Source of the DNA: Chryseobacterium gotjawalense
Lineage (GTDB): Bacteria; Bacteroidota; Bacteroidia; Flavobacteriales; Weeksellaceae
DNA: 64,000 nt
Direction of reading: 5' to 3'
Assembly (NCBI RefSeq): GCF_030012525.1
Contig: NZ_CP124855.1
Location: 186,001 to 250,000, forward strand
Position numbers and translations under genes: made by a program. Position 1 is the first letter of the stretch. Each line of letters begins with the position of its first letter. The notes beneath the pieces were generated by a model. The model was not told where the DNA came from. It searched no databases and was given only the letters and a program-made list of their open reading frames with translations. This document shows positions 18,676-26,853 of this stretch, one piece after another.

Positions 18676-19001
18676 AAGAATATTTTTTGGAAGTGAACAT
18701 GGAGGAAGTAAACATGTGAACAGGAGAACAAGAGAACATGAGGTAACAAGTAATCGTTGACGGTGATGTGTGAATGGAAAAATCAGACCGTATGTTTTCA
18801 AATTGGCGTTATTTGTGAGGGGTTTTTAGTCTAAATTAAAAGAGAATTCTATATTTTTTAAAACGTTTTGAGAAATTGAATACATATTTTCGTTGAGCGG
18901 AAAGACTTTATTATAAGGAGTTTAATGGATCAAAATCGCGCAAAGTAATTATTAACAATAATTTAATAAACCATCGATATAATTATGATAAATAAAAAAC
19001 G

Positions 19002-19009
19002 TATCTTTG
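19002..19009 (+). promoter_or_regulatory. -7 element TATCTTTG for the DEAD-box gene
   Basis: TATCTTTGCACC, 26 bases before the start codon, matches the TAnnTTTG consensus. Confidence 0.65.
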
Positions 19010-19035
19010 CACCCAATTTATAGACGATCTTTTAC

Positions 19036-20823
19036 ATGAATTTATTTACGGAGACCAATTTAAGCCCTGAAATCTTGAAGGCAATTGGCGAACTGGGCTT
19101 TATTAGCCCAACAGAAATCCAAAAACAGACTATTCCTTTTATCTCTACAGATACACGCGATCTAATCGCACTTGCGCAGACGGGAACAGGCAAAACAGCA
19201 GCGTTTACGCTTCCGATTTTGGATATGATTGACGACGGGAGTCGCAAAATCCAATTATTGGTGCTTTGTCCAACCAGAGAACTTTGTTTGCAGATTACCA
19301 AAGACATTATTAATTATTCGAAATACATGCGGAACATCAAAACTACAGCAGTTTATGGTGGAAGCAGTATCAGTGATCAAATCAGATCGCTACGGGACAA
19401 ACCACAGATTATTGTGGGGACGCCAGGTAGGGTGATTGACCTGATCAACAGAAAAGCCCTTGATTTCTCTGAAATCCAGTGGTTGGTGCTTGATGAAGCT
19501 GATGAAATGTTATCAATGGGTTTCAAAGATGATTTGGCAACTATTTTAAACGAAACACCGGAAACCAAACAAACTTTCTTATTTTCGGCAACGATGAATA
19601 GAGAAGTGGAAAGAATTTCTAAAAACTATTTGACGAATCCTCACCGAATTGTTGTGGGTTCTTTAAATGAGGTGAAGAAAAATATCAAACACGAATATTA
19701 CGTGGTGGGTTACAGAAACAAAAAAGAAGCTTTGAAAAGACTGATCGATGCAAATCCAAATCAGTATTCAATTCTTTTCTGTAGAACCCGTATGGAAACT
19801 CAGGAAGTCGCTGACTTTTTGATGCAGAACGGTTACGCGGCAGATGCACTTCACGGTGATTTATCTCAGGCGCAACGGGATACAGTGATGAAGAAATTCC
19901 GTTTGAAAAACATCGATATCCTTGTGGCAACCGATGTTGCGGCGAGAGGATTAGATGTAGATTCATTAACCCACGTGATTCACTTCTCTTTACCGGATGA
20001 TCCTGAAGTATTTGTTCACCGTAGTGGTAGAACAGGCCGTGCTGGAAAAGACGGTATTTCAATTGCATTAATTAAACCGGAGGAATCCAGAAAGTTAAAG
20101 CAGATTAAACAGTCTACCAAGATTGAAATCGTTGAGAAAAAAATCCCAACGGGTAAAAAGATTATCGAAGCACAGGTTGCCGGCGTATTCGAAAAGTTAT
20201 TTACAGAGCATGAAAATCTTGTTGAATTCGACAATGAGTTGATTCCGGATTTATCAGCTTTTACCAAAGAAGAATTGGTTCACCAGTTATTGCAGTTGCA
20301 GTTGAGAGACATGGCGCTTTACTATAAAGATAAAGACGATTTGGTTGATCAGAAATTCAACAGCGATGATCGGGGCGGAGACCGTGGCAGAGACCGCGAC
20401 GGAAGAGGCAGAGACCGCGACAGAGGTGACAGAAGAGATAGCGGAAACCGTTTCAGTAATAACCGTGATGGTGGAAGCAGAGATGGTGGAAGAGACCGCG
20501 ATGGTGGAAACCGTGATTCCAGAGAACGAGATGGTGGAAACAGAGGCGAATCCAGAGACAGAAAACCTAGAAGAAATGATGGAGATATGGTACGGTTTTT
20601 CTTTAACTTAGGAAAACGGGACAACTTGAAAAAAATTGACATGCTTGAAATCATCAACAAGTCTACTGAAAAATCAAGAAAAAGACCAGATATTGGGAAT
20701 ATCGAAATTTTAGAGAAATTCTCATTCTTTGAAGTAGAAAAATCATTTAAAGACGAAGTCCTTAAAGGATTACAAACTCAGAAGTTTAAAGGAAAAGACA
20801 TGAGAGCAGAAGAATCTAACTAA
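19036..20823 (+). CDS. DEAD-box ATP-dependent RNA helicase (DbpA/CsdA type)
   Basis: A 595-residue RNA helicase. All core motifs are present: Q motif GFISPTEIQKQTIP, Walker A AQTGTGKT (47-54), PTRELC, TPGRVID, VLDEADEML, FSATM, then HRSGRTGRAGK in the second RecA domain. A linker of about 75 residues made of Arg-Asp-Gly repeats (about 440-515) precedes a DbpA-like RNA-binding domain (MVRFFFNLGKRDNL onward). Such proteins act in ribosome assembly or cold-shock RNA remodelling. The low-complexity repeat makes antisense open frames that are not genes. A strong terminator follows. Confidence 0.93.
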   Translation: MNLFTETNLSPEILKAIGELGFISPTEIQKQTIPFISTDTRDLIALAQTGTGKTAAFTLPILDMIDDGSRKIQLLVLCPTRELCLQITKDIINYSKYMRNIKTTAVYGGSSISDQIRSLRDKPQIIVGTPGRVIDLINRKALDFSEIQWLVLDEADEMLSMGFKDDLATILNETPETKQTFLFSATMNREVERISKNYLTNPHRIVVGSLNEVKKNIKHEYYVVGYRNKKEALKRLIDANPNQYSILFCRTRMETQEVADFLMQNGYAADALHGDLSQAQRDTVMKKFRLKNIDILVATDVAARGLDVDSLTHVIHFSLPDDPEVFVHRSGRTGRAGKDGISIALIKPEESRKLKQIKQSTKIEIVEKKIPTGKKIIEAQVAGVFEKLFTEHENLVEFDNELIPDLSAFTKEELVHQLLQLQLRDMALYYKDKDDLVDQKFNSDDRGGDRGRDRDGRGRDRDRGDRRDSGNRFSNNRDGGSRDGGRDRDGGNRDSRERDGGNRGESRDRKPRRNDGDMVRFFFNLGKRDNLKKIDMLEIINKSTEKSRKRPDIGNIEILEKFSFFEVEKSFKDEVLKGLQTQKFKGKDMRAEESN

Positions 20824-20846
20824 TTTTTCTTTCTTATTCAATACAA

Positions 20847-20882
20847 AACAGTTCCATTATCAGTAATGGGACTGTTTTTTTT
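20847..20882 (+). terminator. Terminator of the DEAD-box gene
   Basis: A 13-bp stem (20847-20859 with 20864-20876, one G-U pair) and a TCAG loop are followed by at least 10 T residues. Confidence 0.9.
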
Positions 20883-21226
20883 TTTTGGTTGATGTTTTAT
20901 GAATCCGGGCAGGGATTTTTGATGAAACACGGTTTTGTAATAATGGTTTACTCCTGCAGATAAGCATGCGGTACAATTTACTGAGCAAGACAATCGTGCC
21001 TTTACTTGTATTCTATAAATAAATTTAAACAGCATCTCAATTTTTTTTAATGATCTCCTCATGAACGATCCATAGATCATCTATGAAACATCAATTGGTG
21101 TGGTAGCGGCAATTCTGCTGTCAAAGAGTTTAATTATTATTAAGGCTGTTTTTCTTTTGTTAGGAAGTATTTTCGGTATGTTAATAAAACTTAATATAAA
21201 AATGAGAAACCTATCAGTCTTTTTCG
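20883..21226. other. Intergenic region before the phosphate genes
   Basis: About 340 bases with no supported gene. The minus frame at 20838-21080 overlaps the terminator and has no recognisable features. Confidence 0.4.
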
Positions 21227-21234
21227 GAAATTTG
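21227..21234 (+). promoter_or_regulatory. Possible -7 element GAAATTTG for the DUF47-PiT operon
   Basis: GGAAATTTGCACCAC, 24 bases before the ATG, resembles other promoters here but lacks the leading T of TAnnTTTG. Confidence 0.4.
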
Positions 21235-21257
21235 CACCACTAATTAAAAGAATTATA

Positions 21258-21896
21258 ATGGGAATCGGAAATATTTTTAAAATGTTCCAGCCGAAAGACA
21301 AAGTGTTTTTTGTACTGTTTGAAAAAGTTGCTGAAGAACTGGTAGCGATGTCAAAAGAATTTCACGAAAGTCTACTCGATTTTGATATCAATGATGATAC
21401 GATGTTGCAGCACATGAGTGATTACGAACACCGAATGGATGATCTTACTCATGAGATTTTCGTACAGCTGGGAGAGAATTTTATCACTCCGTTTGACAGA
21501 GAAGACATCAGTCATTTGGCCAGTGGGTTAGATGATATTGCTGACTTTATGTACGCTTCTGCTAAATATATTTATTTGTATAAAGCGCCTCTGGATCCTG
21601 CTTACACAGAATTTACGCTGTTGATTTACAAATCATGTCTCGAAGTTCAGCTTGCCCTTAAAAACCTGAACAATTTCAAAGATCCGAAAGCCGTTAAAGA
21701 ATCCTGTATTAAAATTAACTCTTTCGAGAATATCGCTGATGACGTTTTGAGCCAGGCGATCGTGAAATTGTTTGAGACCAATGATGCATTATTGATTATT
21801 AAGGTAAAATCAGTTTTGGAATATCTGGAAACAGTGACTGACAAAGCCGAAGATGTAGCCAACACGATTGACAGTATTTTGATTAAATACGCCTAA
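21258..21896 (+). CDS. DUF47 (PhoU-like) phosphate transport accessory protein
   Basis: A 212-residue all-helical cytoplasmic protein of the DUF47/PhoU-like family. It shows the repeated acidic helix pattern (YEHRMDDLTHEIFVQLGENFITPFDREDISHLASGLDDIADF), with ExxxD-type metal-cluster residues, and a second half repeating it (FENIADDVLSQAIVKLFE). DUF47 proteins regularly sit directly upstream of PiT permeases and are thought to modulate them. That is the arrangement here, with 30 bases between genes and a shared terminator. Confidence 0.92.
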   Translation: MGIGNIFKMFQPKDKVFFVLFEKVAEELVAMSKEFHESLLDFDINDDTMLQHMSDYEHRMDDLTHEIFVQLGENFITPFDREDISHLASGLDDIADFMYASAKYIYLYKAPLDPAYTEFTLLIYKSCLEVQLALKNLNNFKDPKAVKESCIKINSFENIADDVLSQAIVKLFETNDALLIIKVKSVLEYLETVTDKAEDVANTIDSILIKYA

Positions 21897-21926
21897 TCTA
21901 TTCCCTAATTCAGTATAAACAAAAGA

Positions 21927-23069
21927 ATGGATTTACCGATTCTACTCATCATCATCATTGTACTAGCCCTGATTTTTGACTATATCAATGGATTTCATGA
22001 TGCCGCTAACTCTATTGCGACCATCGTTTCAACAAAAGTTTTAACCCCTTTCCAGGCAGTTCTTTGGGCCGCCGTATGGAATTTTGCAGCCTTTTTTCTG
22101 GCTGCCTATGTAATCGGCGAGTTTAAGATTGGGAATACCATCGCCAAATCAGTGAATACCGATTTCATTAATCTGGAAGTTATCTTTGCGGGCTTAGTGG
22201 CCGCCATCGCCTGGAATTTGTTAACATGGTGGTTTGGGATTCCTTCTTCATCATCGCACACCCTGATCGGTGGATTTTTAGGAGCAGCTTTAATGCATGC
22301 TTTGGTGACTGATTATCATCTTATCTCTTTGGCTCAGCCGAATCTGGATGTCTTTGAGAAGCTGATTCTGTCCTTTAAGCAACTCTTTACGCAGGATGTG
22401 GTCAGGTATGATAAAGTGATTCCTATCTTTTTATTTATTTTCTTAGCACCATTGATTGGTTCTGCGATTTCCATTTTGATCACTTTGTTTATCGTCAATG
22501 TGTCGAAAAGATCCAGTCCCCGTAAAGCGGATAATGTCTTCAAGAAACTACAGTTGGTTTCTTCGGCCTTATTCAGTTTAGGACATGGTACGAACGATGC
22601 ACAGAAAGTAATGGGAATTATCGGAGCAGCCGTTATTTTTCATCACACCCATACCTTACAGGATCCTGTTTACCTCGCTTTAGACAGCACCCACCAGTTC
22701 AACTATTTTGTAGAACATTATTTTTGGGTTCCCTTTACCTCATTTTTAATGATTGCTTTAGGAACCATGAGTGGTGGCTGGAAGATTGTAAAAACCATGG
22801 GTACCCGAATTACAAAAGTAACCCCTCTGGAAGGAGTTGCCGCTGAAACCGCCGGAGCGATCACCCTTTTCATTTCAGAACATTTCGGAATTCCGGTTTC
22901 TACTACCCACACCATTACCGGTGCTATTATTGGAGTAGGAGTTACCAAAAGGGTTTCTGCAGTTCGCTGGGGAATCACGGTAAGTTTGCTTTGGGCCTGG
23001 ATTTTAACCATTCCAATTTCAGCCTTCGTGGCAGGACTTACGTACCTGATGGTTGTCTTTTTAAAATAA
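21927..23069 (+). CDS. PiT family inorganic phosphate transporter
   Basis: A 380-residue inner-membrane H+ (or Na+)/phosphate symporter with about ten membrane helices. The duplicated PiT signature is present in both halves: FDYINGFHDAANSIATIVST near residue 17, and SLGHGTNDAQKVMGII near 225. WWFGIPSSSSHTLIGG and FGIPVSTTHTITGAIIGVG are the second conserved pair. It forms an operon with the upstream DUF47 gene and is followed by a GAAA-loop terminator. Confidence 0.95.
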   Translation: MDLPILLIIIIVLALIFDYINGFHDAANSIATIVSTKVLTPFQAVLWAAVWNFAAFFLAAYVIGEFKIGNTIAKSVNTDFINLEVIFAGLVAAIAWNLLTWWFGIPSSSSHTLIGGFLGAALMHALVTDYHLISLAQPNLDVFEKLILSFKQLFTQDVVRYDKVIPIFLFIFLAPLIGSAISILITLFIVNVSKRSSPRKADNVFKKLQLVSSALFSLGHGTNDAQKVMGIIGAAVIFHHTHTLQDPVYLALDSTHQFNYFVEHYFWVPFTSFLMIALGTMSGGWKIVKTMGTRITKVTPLEGVAAETAGAITLFISEHFGIPVSTTHTITGAIIGVGVTKRVSAVRWGITVSLLWAWILTIPISAFVAGLTYLMVVFLK

Positions 23070-23091
23070 TCAAGACTTTTTATAAAATTAG

Positions 23092-23119
23092 AGCCATTTC
23101 GAAAGAGATGGCTTTTTTT
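23092..23119 (+). terminator. Terminator of the DUF47-PiT operon
   Basis: A 9-bp stem (23092-23100 with 23105-23113, one G-T pair) closed by a GAAA tetraloop, then a T-run. Confidence 0.88.
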
Positions 23120-23394
23120 GTGGAACAGGTTGCGACAAGCGTCCTTCAATTGAGCGCGGAATGATTGGGTAGTTAGTAATGGCTGGTTGTGAACAGATAT
23201 AAAAGAGATATCAATGGGCAATGATGCATGAATGCGCATCATACTTTAAAGATGTGCGATCTGTGAAAAGTTATAAACGGGTTGTTAAAGAAGAGTTATG
23301 TGATCATATTATGAGGGATGAATGGGTGTTCAGGCGAATGGATAAGGAGTTGCAGGCAATAGCTATAATGTCCCGAAAAATAGGAATAATTCCG
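23120..23394. other. Intergenic region before mnmE
   Basis: About 275 bases without a supported gene. It ends in a TAATTTTG promoter element at 23395-23402, immediately before the mnmE ATG. Confidence 0.4.
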
Positions 23395-23402
23395 TAATTT
23401 TG
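23395..23402 (+). promoter_or_regulatory. -7 element TAATTTTG for mnmE
   Basis: Only four bases separate this TAnnTTTG match from the ATG at 23407, so the message would be almost leaderless. Confidence 0.5.
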
Positions 23403-23406
23403 CAGC

Positions 23407-24957
23407 ATGAATCAAGATACGATCTGTGCGATAGCGACTGCAAACGGAGTGGGCGCTTTGGGAATTATCCGACTTTCCGGCGTGGATGCTGTGAAAATTG
23501 CGCAAAGAACTTTTAAAGGAAAAAATCTGGAAGAAGTACCGTCGCATACGGTGCATTACGGCTATATTGTGGACGGGAATAGCCGAGAGGCAAGAGGAAA
23601 GAAAAAAGAGGAAAGAACAAAGATAATAGATGATAGACCGGAGACGGAAGATGTTGAGCAGTTCATCATTCAGAATGAATCGTCCGTCACCCATCATCAA
23701 ACATCCAACACCCAACATCCAACACCCAACAATACCGAAGAGGTTATTGATGAAGTGATGGTCTCTGTTTTTCTCGCGCCGAAAACCTTTACGACAGAAG
23801 ATGTGGTGGAAATCTCTTTTCACGGTTCGCCGCATATTGCCAAGAAAATTCTGGAAGTTTTGGTGAAGAACGGCGCACGGTTGGCGAAAGCCGGTGAATT
23901 TACCATGCGTGCTTTTATGAATGGCAGAATCGATTTGGCGCAGGCGGAATCCATCGCTGATCTGATCGCCTCAGAAAATGAAGCCTCGCGCAAAGTGGCT
24001 TTGAATCAGTTGAAAGGCGGAATCACAAATGAGATTTCGATCTTGAGAAATGATTTACTGAATTTCACTTCGCTCATTGAACTGGAACTGGATTTCGGGG
24101 AAGAAGATGTGGAATTTGCAGACCGCACCGCCATGAATAAACTGCTGCTGAATCTTCGGCATAAACTGAGCGCTCTGATCGAGAGTTTCCAGTACGGGAA
24201 TGCCCTTAAAAATGGAGTAGAAGTCGCCATCATCGGGAAACCGAACGCCGGAAAATCAACGCTTTTGAATGCTTTGCTGAAAGAAGAACGCGCCATTGTA
24301 TCGGAAATTGCAGGAACGACCCGTGATACCATTGAGGAAGTGATTCATCTGAAAGGTACAGCATTCCGTTTTGTGGATACAGCCGGACTGCGGGAAACCA
24401 CTGATATTATTGAGAAAATTGGGGTAACGAAAGCGAAGGAGAAAATTGCCTCCGCGAAAGTGCTTTTGTATCTCTACGATGAGCAGGATTCTACGACCGC
24501 AGAAGTGATTGCTTTTGTGAAGGAATTCCACCGCGACGATCTGAAAATTGTGTTGGTGCACAATAAAGTGGATCTGACGAACGACGAAGTTCCAAACGAA
24601 TTTGACTCGACCTTAAATCTCGAATTGTTTCCGGATTATTGTGATGAATTGTTAAGGATTTCCGCACGAGATCAAACGGGAATTGAGGCCGTAAAAACAG
24701 TCCTGATCGATTATGTAGAAAATTTAAAAGATCAGGAAAGCAATGTGATCATCACCAATCAAAGACATTACGACGCACTGCGGAAGTCGCTGCAATCAGT
24801 GCTTCAGGTGGAGGAGGCGGTGAGTTCCGGCATTCACACCGAACTGTTAGCGTATGAATTGAGAAATGCGTTGGAACAGTTGGGTGAAATATCCGGTGAG
24901 TTTACGAATGATGAAGTATTGGGGAATATTTTTTCGAAGTTTTGTATCGGAAAGTAA
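23407..24957 (+). CDS. mnmE: tRNA modification GTPase MnmE with an extra N-terminal segment
   Basis: A 516-residue GTPase that, with MnmG, builds the cmnm5 group on wobble uridine 34. The N-terminal THF-binding domain starts at DTICAIATANGVGALGIIRLSG. The helical domain and inserted G domain follow, with P-loop GKPNAGKST (277-285), GTTRD, DTAGLRE and the NKVD-type HNKVDL, and the protein ends in the catalytic FCIGK. MnmE is usually 450-470 residues. Here YGYIVDGN (51-58) is separated from EVIDEVMVSVFLAPKTF (112 on) by about 52 low-complexity residues. Removing them restores normal length. The stop codon is the insertion site of the downstream mobile element. Confidence 0.95.
   Translation: MNQDTICAIATANGVGALGIIRLSGVDAVKIAQRTFKGKNLEEVPSHTVHYGYIVDGNSREARGKKKEERTKIIDDRPETEDVEQFIIQNESSVTHHQTSNTQHPTPNNTEEVIDEVMVSVFLAPKTFTTEDVVEISFHGSPHIAKKILEVLVKNGARLAKAGEFTMRAFMNGRIDLAQAESIADLIASENEASRKVALNQLKGGITNEISILRNDLLNFTSLIELELDFGEEDVEFADRTAMNKLLLNLRHKLSALIESFQYGNALKNGVEVAIIGKPNAGKSTLLNALLKEERAIVSEIAGTTRDTIEEVIHLKGTAFRFVDTAGLRETTDIIEKIGVTKAKEKIASAKVLLYLYDEQDSTTAEVIAFVKEFHRDDLKIVLVHNKVDLTNDEVPNEFDSTLNLELFPDYCDELLRISARDQTGIEAVKTVLIDYVENLKDQESNVIITNQRHYDALRKSLQSVLQVEEAVSSGIHTELLAYELRNALEQLGEISGEFTNDEVLGNIFSKFCIGK
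23581..23739 (+). repeat. In-frame simple-sequence insertion within mnmE
   Basis: Residues about 59-111 are foreign to the MnmE fold: a charged first half (REARGKKKEERTK) and a His/Thr/Pro/Asn tail (THHQTSNTQHPTPNNT) coded by repeated CATCCAACACCCAA words. The length is a multiple of three and contains no stop. Similar simple-word stretches occur between genes here (after mqo at about 10482-10515, before mtaB at about 18690-18745). Confidence 0.75.
24943..24957 (+). other. Left attachment core (attL) at the mnmE 3' end
   Basis: TGTATCGGAAAGTAA encodes CIGK-stop. A 13/15 match lies at 32912-32926 in the same orientation, where it again reads CIGK-stop. Everything between is mobile-element DNA. 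Confidence 0.75.
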
Positions 24958-25000
24958 CACCCACAAAACAAACAATAACAAAACCGATATAAACAATTAT

Positions 25001-25027
25001 AAAGCCTTATTAATGGGGCTTTTTTTA
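25001..25027 (+). terminator. Terminator just inside the element, serving mnmE
   Basis: An 8-bp stem (25002-25009 with 25014-25021, two G-T pairs) with a TTAA loop and T-run. Since it lies right of the attachment core, the element itself supplies the terminator for the host gene. Confidence 0.7.
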
Positions 25028-25079
25028 TTTGTGTAAACTTACTAATTGTTTTGTGATATTTTGCTATATTATGTTTAAA

Positions 25080-25118
25080 TTTGTACCTTTACTGTACCTT
25101 GATAGATGAGGTACAAAA
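25080..25118. promoter_or_regulatory. Left arm-type integrase sites (TTTGTACCT / AGGTACAAA)
   Basis: TTTGTACCT at 25080-25088, CTGTACCT at 25092-25099 and the inverted AGGTACAAAA at 25109-25118. The same word occurs twice at the right end of the element, as expected for integrase arm sites or an excisionase operator. Confidence 0.55.
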
Positions 25119-25190
25119 ATTAGAAGCTAAAAGGTGAGATTATGGCACTTAATTACACTTAATTACACTTAAAGATATTTAAAGATACTA

Positions 25191-25544
25191 ATGGCAAGTA
25201 AAATTGAGATACAAAAGCGATGCGAGTACTGTAATGAGATATTTACGGCCAAAACAACCGTAACAAAGTATTGCAGTCATAAATGCAACCAAAGAGGCTA
25301 TAAAGCCAAAAAGAGAGATGAGAAAATACAGATTGCTAAAATTGATATTATCAAAAAAGAGGCTGAGCCAATTGAAATGATAAAGGCAAAAGAGTTTTTA
25401 ACGGCAAAAGAAGCTGCAATACTTTTAGGATTTTCGGTTCGCACGGTTTACAGATTAATTGATAACGGGAAATTAAAAAGCGTAAACCTCGCAGAGAGAT
25501 TAACAAGGATTAAAAAGTCTGAGCTGAATAAATTAATTGATTAA
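25191..25544 (+). CDS. Small zinc-finger plus HTH (excisionase-like) DNA-binding protein
   Basis: 117 residues. The N-terminus has a Cys cluster (CEYCNEIF..KYCSHKCNQR, about residues 11-36) that can bind zinc; a MerR/excisionase-type helix-turn-helix (FLTAKEAAILLGFSVRTVYRLIDNGKLKSVNLAERLTRIKKSEL, about 67-112) follows. It is the first gene of the element, ahead of the integrase, so it is a good candidate for the recombination directionality factor. The upstream leader has an unusual 10-bp run, ACTTAATTAC twice, then two related ACTTAAAGAT/ATTTAAAGAT copies (25147-25187). Confidence 0.75.
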   Translation: MASKIEIQKRCEYCNEIFTAKTTVTKYCSHKCNQRGYKAKKRDEKIQIAKIDIIKKEAEPIEMIKAKEFLTAKEAAILLGFSVRTVYRLIDNGKLKSVNLAERLTRIKKSELNKLID

Positions 25545-25564
25545 AAATAAGTTTGTTTTTAAAA

Positions 25565-25587
25565 CTACATTATCTACACTAACTACA
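25565..25587 (+). repeat. CTACA iteron array, three copies at 9-bp spacing
   Basis: CTACA at 25565, 25574 and 25583, directly upstream of the integrase. An inverted counterpart (TGTAG x3, 9-bp spacing) lies near the right end at 32719-32741. The 15-mer ACTACATTATCTACA here is exactly the reverse complement of 32719-32733. Confidence 0.7.
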
Positions 25588-25604
25588 CAAAAGCATAAAA
25601 CACA

Positions 25605-26834
25605 ATGGCAACAAAAGTAGCACTCAGACAAAAGACAATTTCAAAAGGCCGTAAAAGTTTGTATTTGGATTTTTACCCACCAATAATTAATGCAGAAACA
25701 GGTGAGCCAACACGGAGGGAGTTTTTAGGGCTTTACTTATTTATTGATAAGGCAGAACTTAAAAAAGAAATGCAGAGTAAAGGAAAAAGTAAGGAAGTTA
25801 TAGAGCAGTTACAAAAAGATTTGAAACCATTGACCTCAACAGAAAAAAAGCATAATGAGGAAACGTTAAAGATTGCTGAGAGCATTAGACAGAAAAGAAA
25901 TAACTTTATCAATAAACCTGAAATTTACAGCCATTACGAAAAAGAACAGTTGAGGTTGAAAGCAGCAGGTGAGCAAAATTTTGTTGAGTATTTCAAAAAG
26001 TTAGCAGATAAGCGTAAAGCCTCAAACCACGATAATTGGATTTCTGCTTATAATTACCTCAAACAATTTACTAAAGGAGTTTTGCCGTTCAGTAAACTTA
26101 ATGAGCAGTTTTTAGAGGATTTTAAGGAATATCTGCTAACAACAAAAAGTATTAAAAGCAAACAAATGATTAAGGTTACACTTTCTCAAAATTCTGCTGT
26201 TTCGTATTTCAATAAAGTTAAAGCCTCGATGAAACAGGCTTATAAAGATGGAATATTGCAGAACGATTTAAACGCTAAAATAAGCCCAATTAAGGCCAAA
26301 GAAACAAGGAGAGAGTATTTAACTATTGAGGAACTGAACAACCTTGTAAAAACACCTTGCAATAATGAATTATTAAAGCGTGCTGCTTTATTTTCTGCCT
26401 TAACAGGGTTGAGGTATTCAGATATTAAAAAATTAACTTGGTCTGAAATTGAATTTGTAAAGGGGCAAGGTTATTTCTTAAAGTTTGAGCAGGAAAAAAC
26501 AGAGGGTATTGAGTATCTGCCAATATCTGAGCAGGCTGTTAGTCTTTGTGGTGAGGTTAGAGAGCCAAAGAGTATTGTATTTGATGGTTTAAGATATACT
26601 GCTTATCATTCCAAACATTTAGGGCAATGGTTAGGTGCAGCAGGCATTACTAAAGATATTACTTTTCATAATTTCAGACATACGTTTGCAACCTTGCAAT
26701 TATTTAACGGTACAGATATTTACACGGTTTCAAAGATGTTAGGCCACAAAGATTTAAAAACCACTCAGGTTTATGCAAAGGTTGTAGATGAGGCCAAAAG
26801 AAAAGCAACAGGAAATATTAAGTTAGATTTTTAA
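25605..26834 (+). CDS. Tyrosine recombinase/integrase of the mnmE element
   Basis: A 409-residue site-specific integrase. A basic N-terminal arm-binding region (about 1-45), a SAM-like core-binding domain (about 120-225) and the catalytic domain are in order. Catalytic residues are visible: Arg270 (LTGLRYSD), His355-x-x-Arg358 (HNFRHTF), His381 (LGHKD) and the nucleophile Tyr390 (TQVYAKV). It lies near the left end, reading into the element. It shares family and layout with the second integrase at 33095, but the two are clearly diverged. Confidence 0.93.
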   Translation: MATKVALRQKTISKGRKSLYLDFYPPIINAETGEPTRREFLGLYLFIDKAELKKEMQSKGKSKEVIEQLQKDLKPLTSTEKKHNEETLKIAESIRQKRNNFINKPEIYSHYEKEQLRLKAAGEQNFVEYFKKLADKRKASNHDNWISAYNYLKQFTKGVLPFSKLNEQFLEDFKEYLLTTKSIKSKQMIKVTLSQNSAVSYFNKVKASMKQAYKDGILQNDLNAKISPIKAKETRREYLTIEELNNLVKTPCNNELLKRAALFSALTGLRYSDIKKLTWSEIEFVKGQGYFLKFEQEKTEGIEYLPISEQAVSLCGEVREPKSIVFDGLRYTAYHSKHLGQWLGAAGITKDITFHNFRHTFATLQLFNGTDIYTVSKMLGHKDLKTTQVYAKVVDEAKRKATGNIKLDF

Positions 26835-26853
26835 TAAAAAGCATAAAATACAA

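Noticed and set aside
17306..18739. 477-codon version of mtaB
   Set aside because: The first 28 codons are simple-word sequence and overlap a TAAATTTG promoter element; homology starts at MEHLHLK.
20345..20660. Open frames in other registers over the Arg-Asp-Gly repeat of the helicase
   Set aside because: Produced by the low-complexity repeat of the real gene; no independent features.
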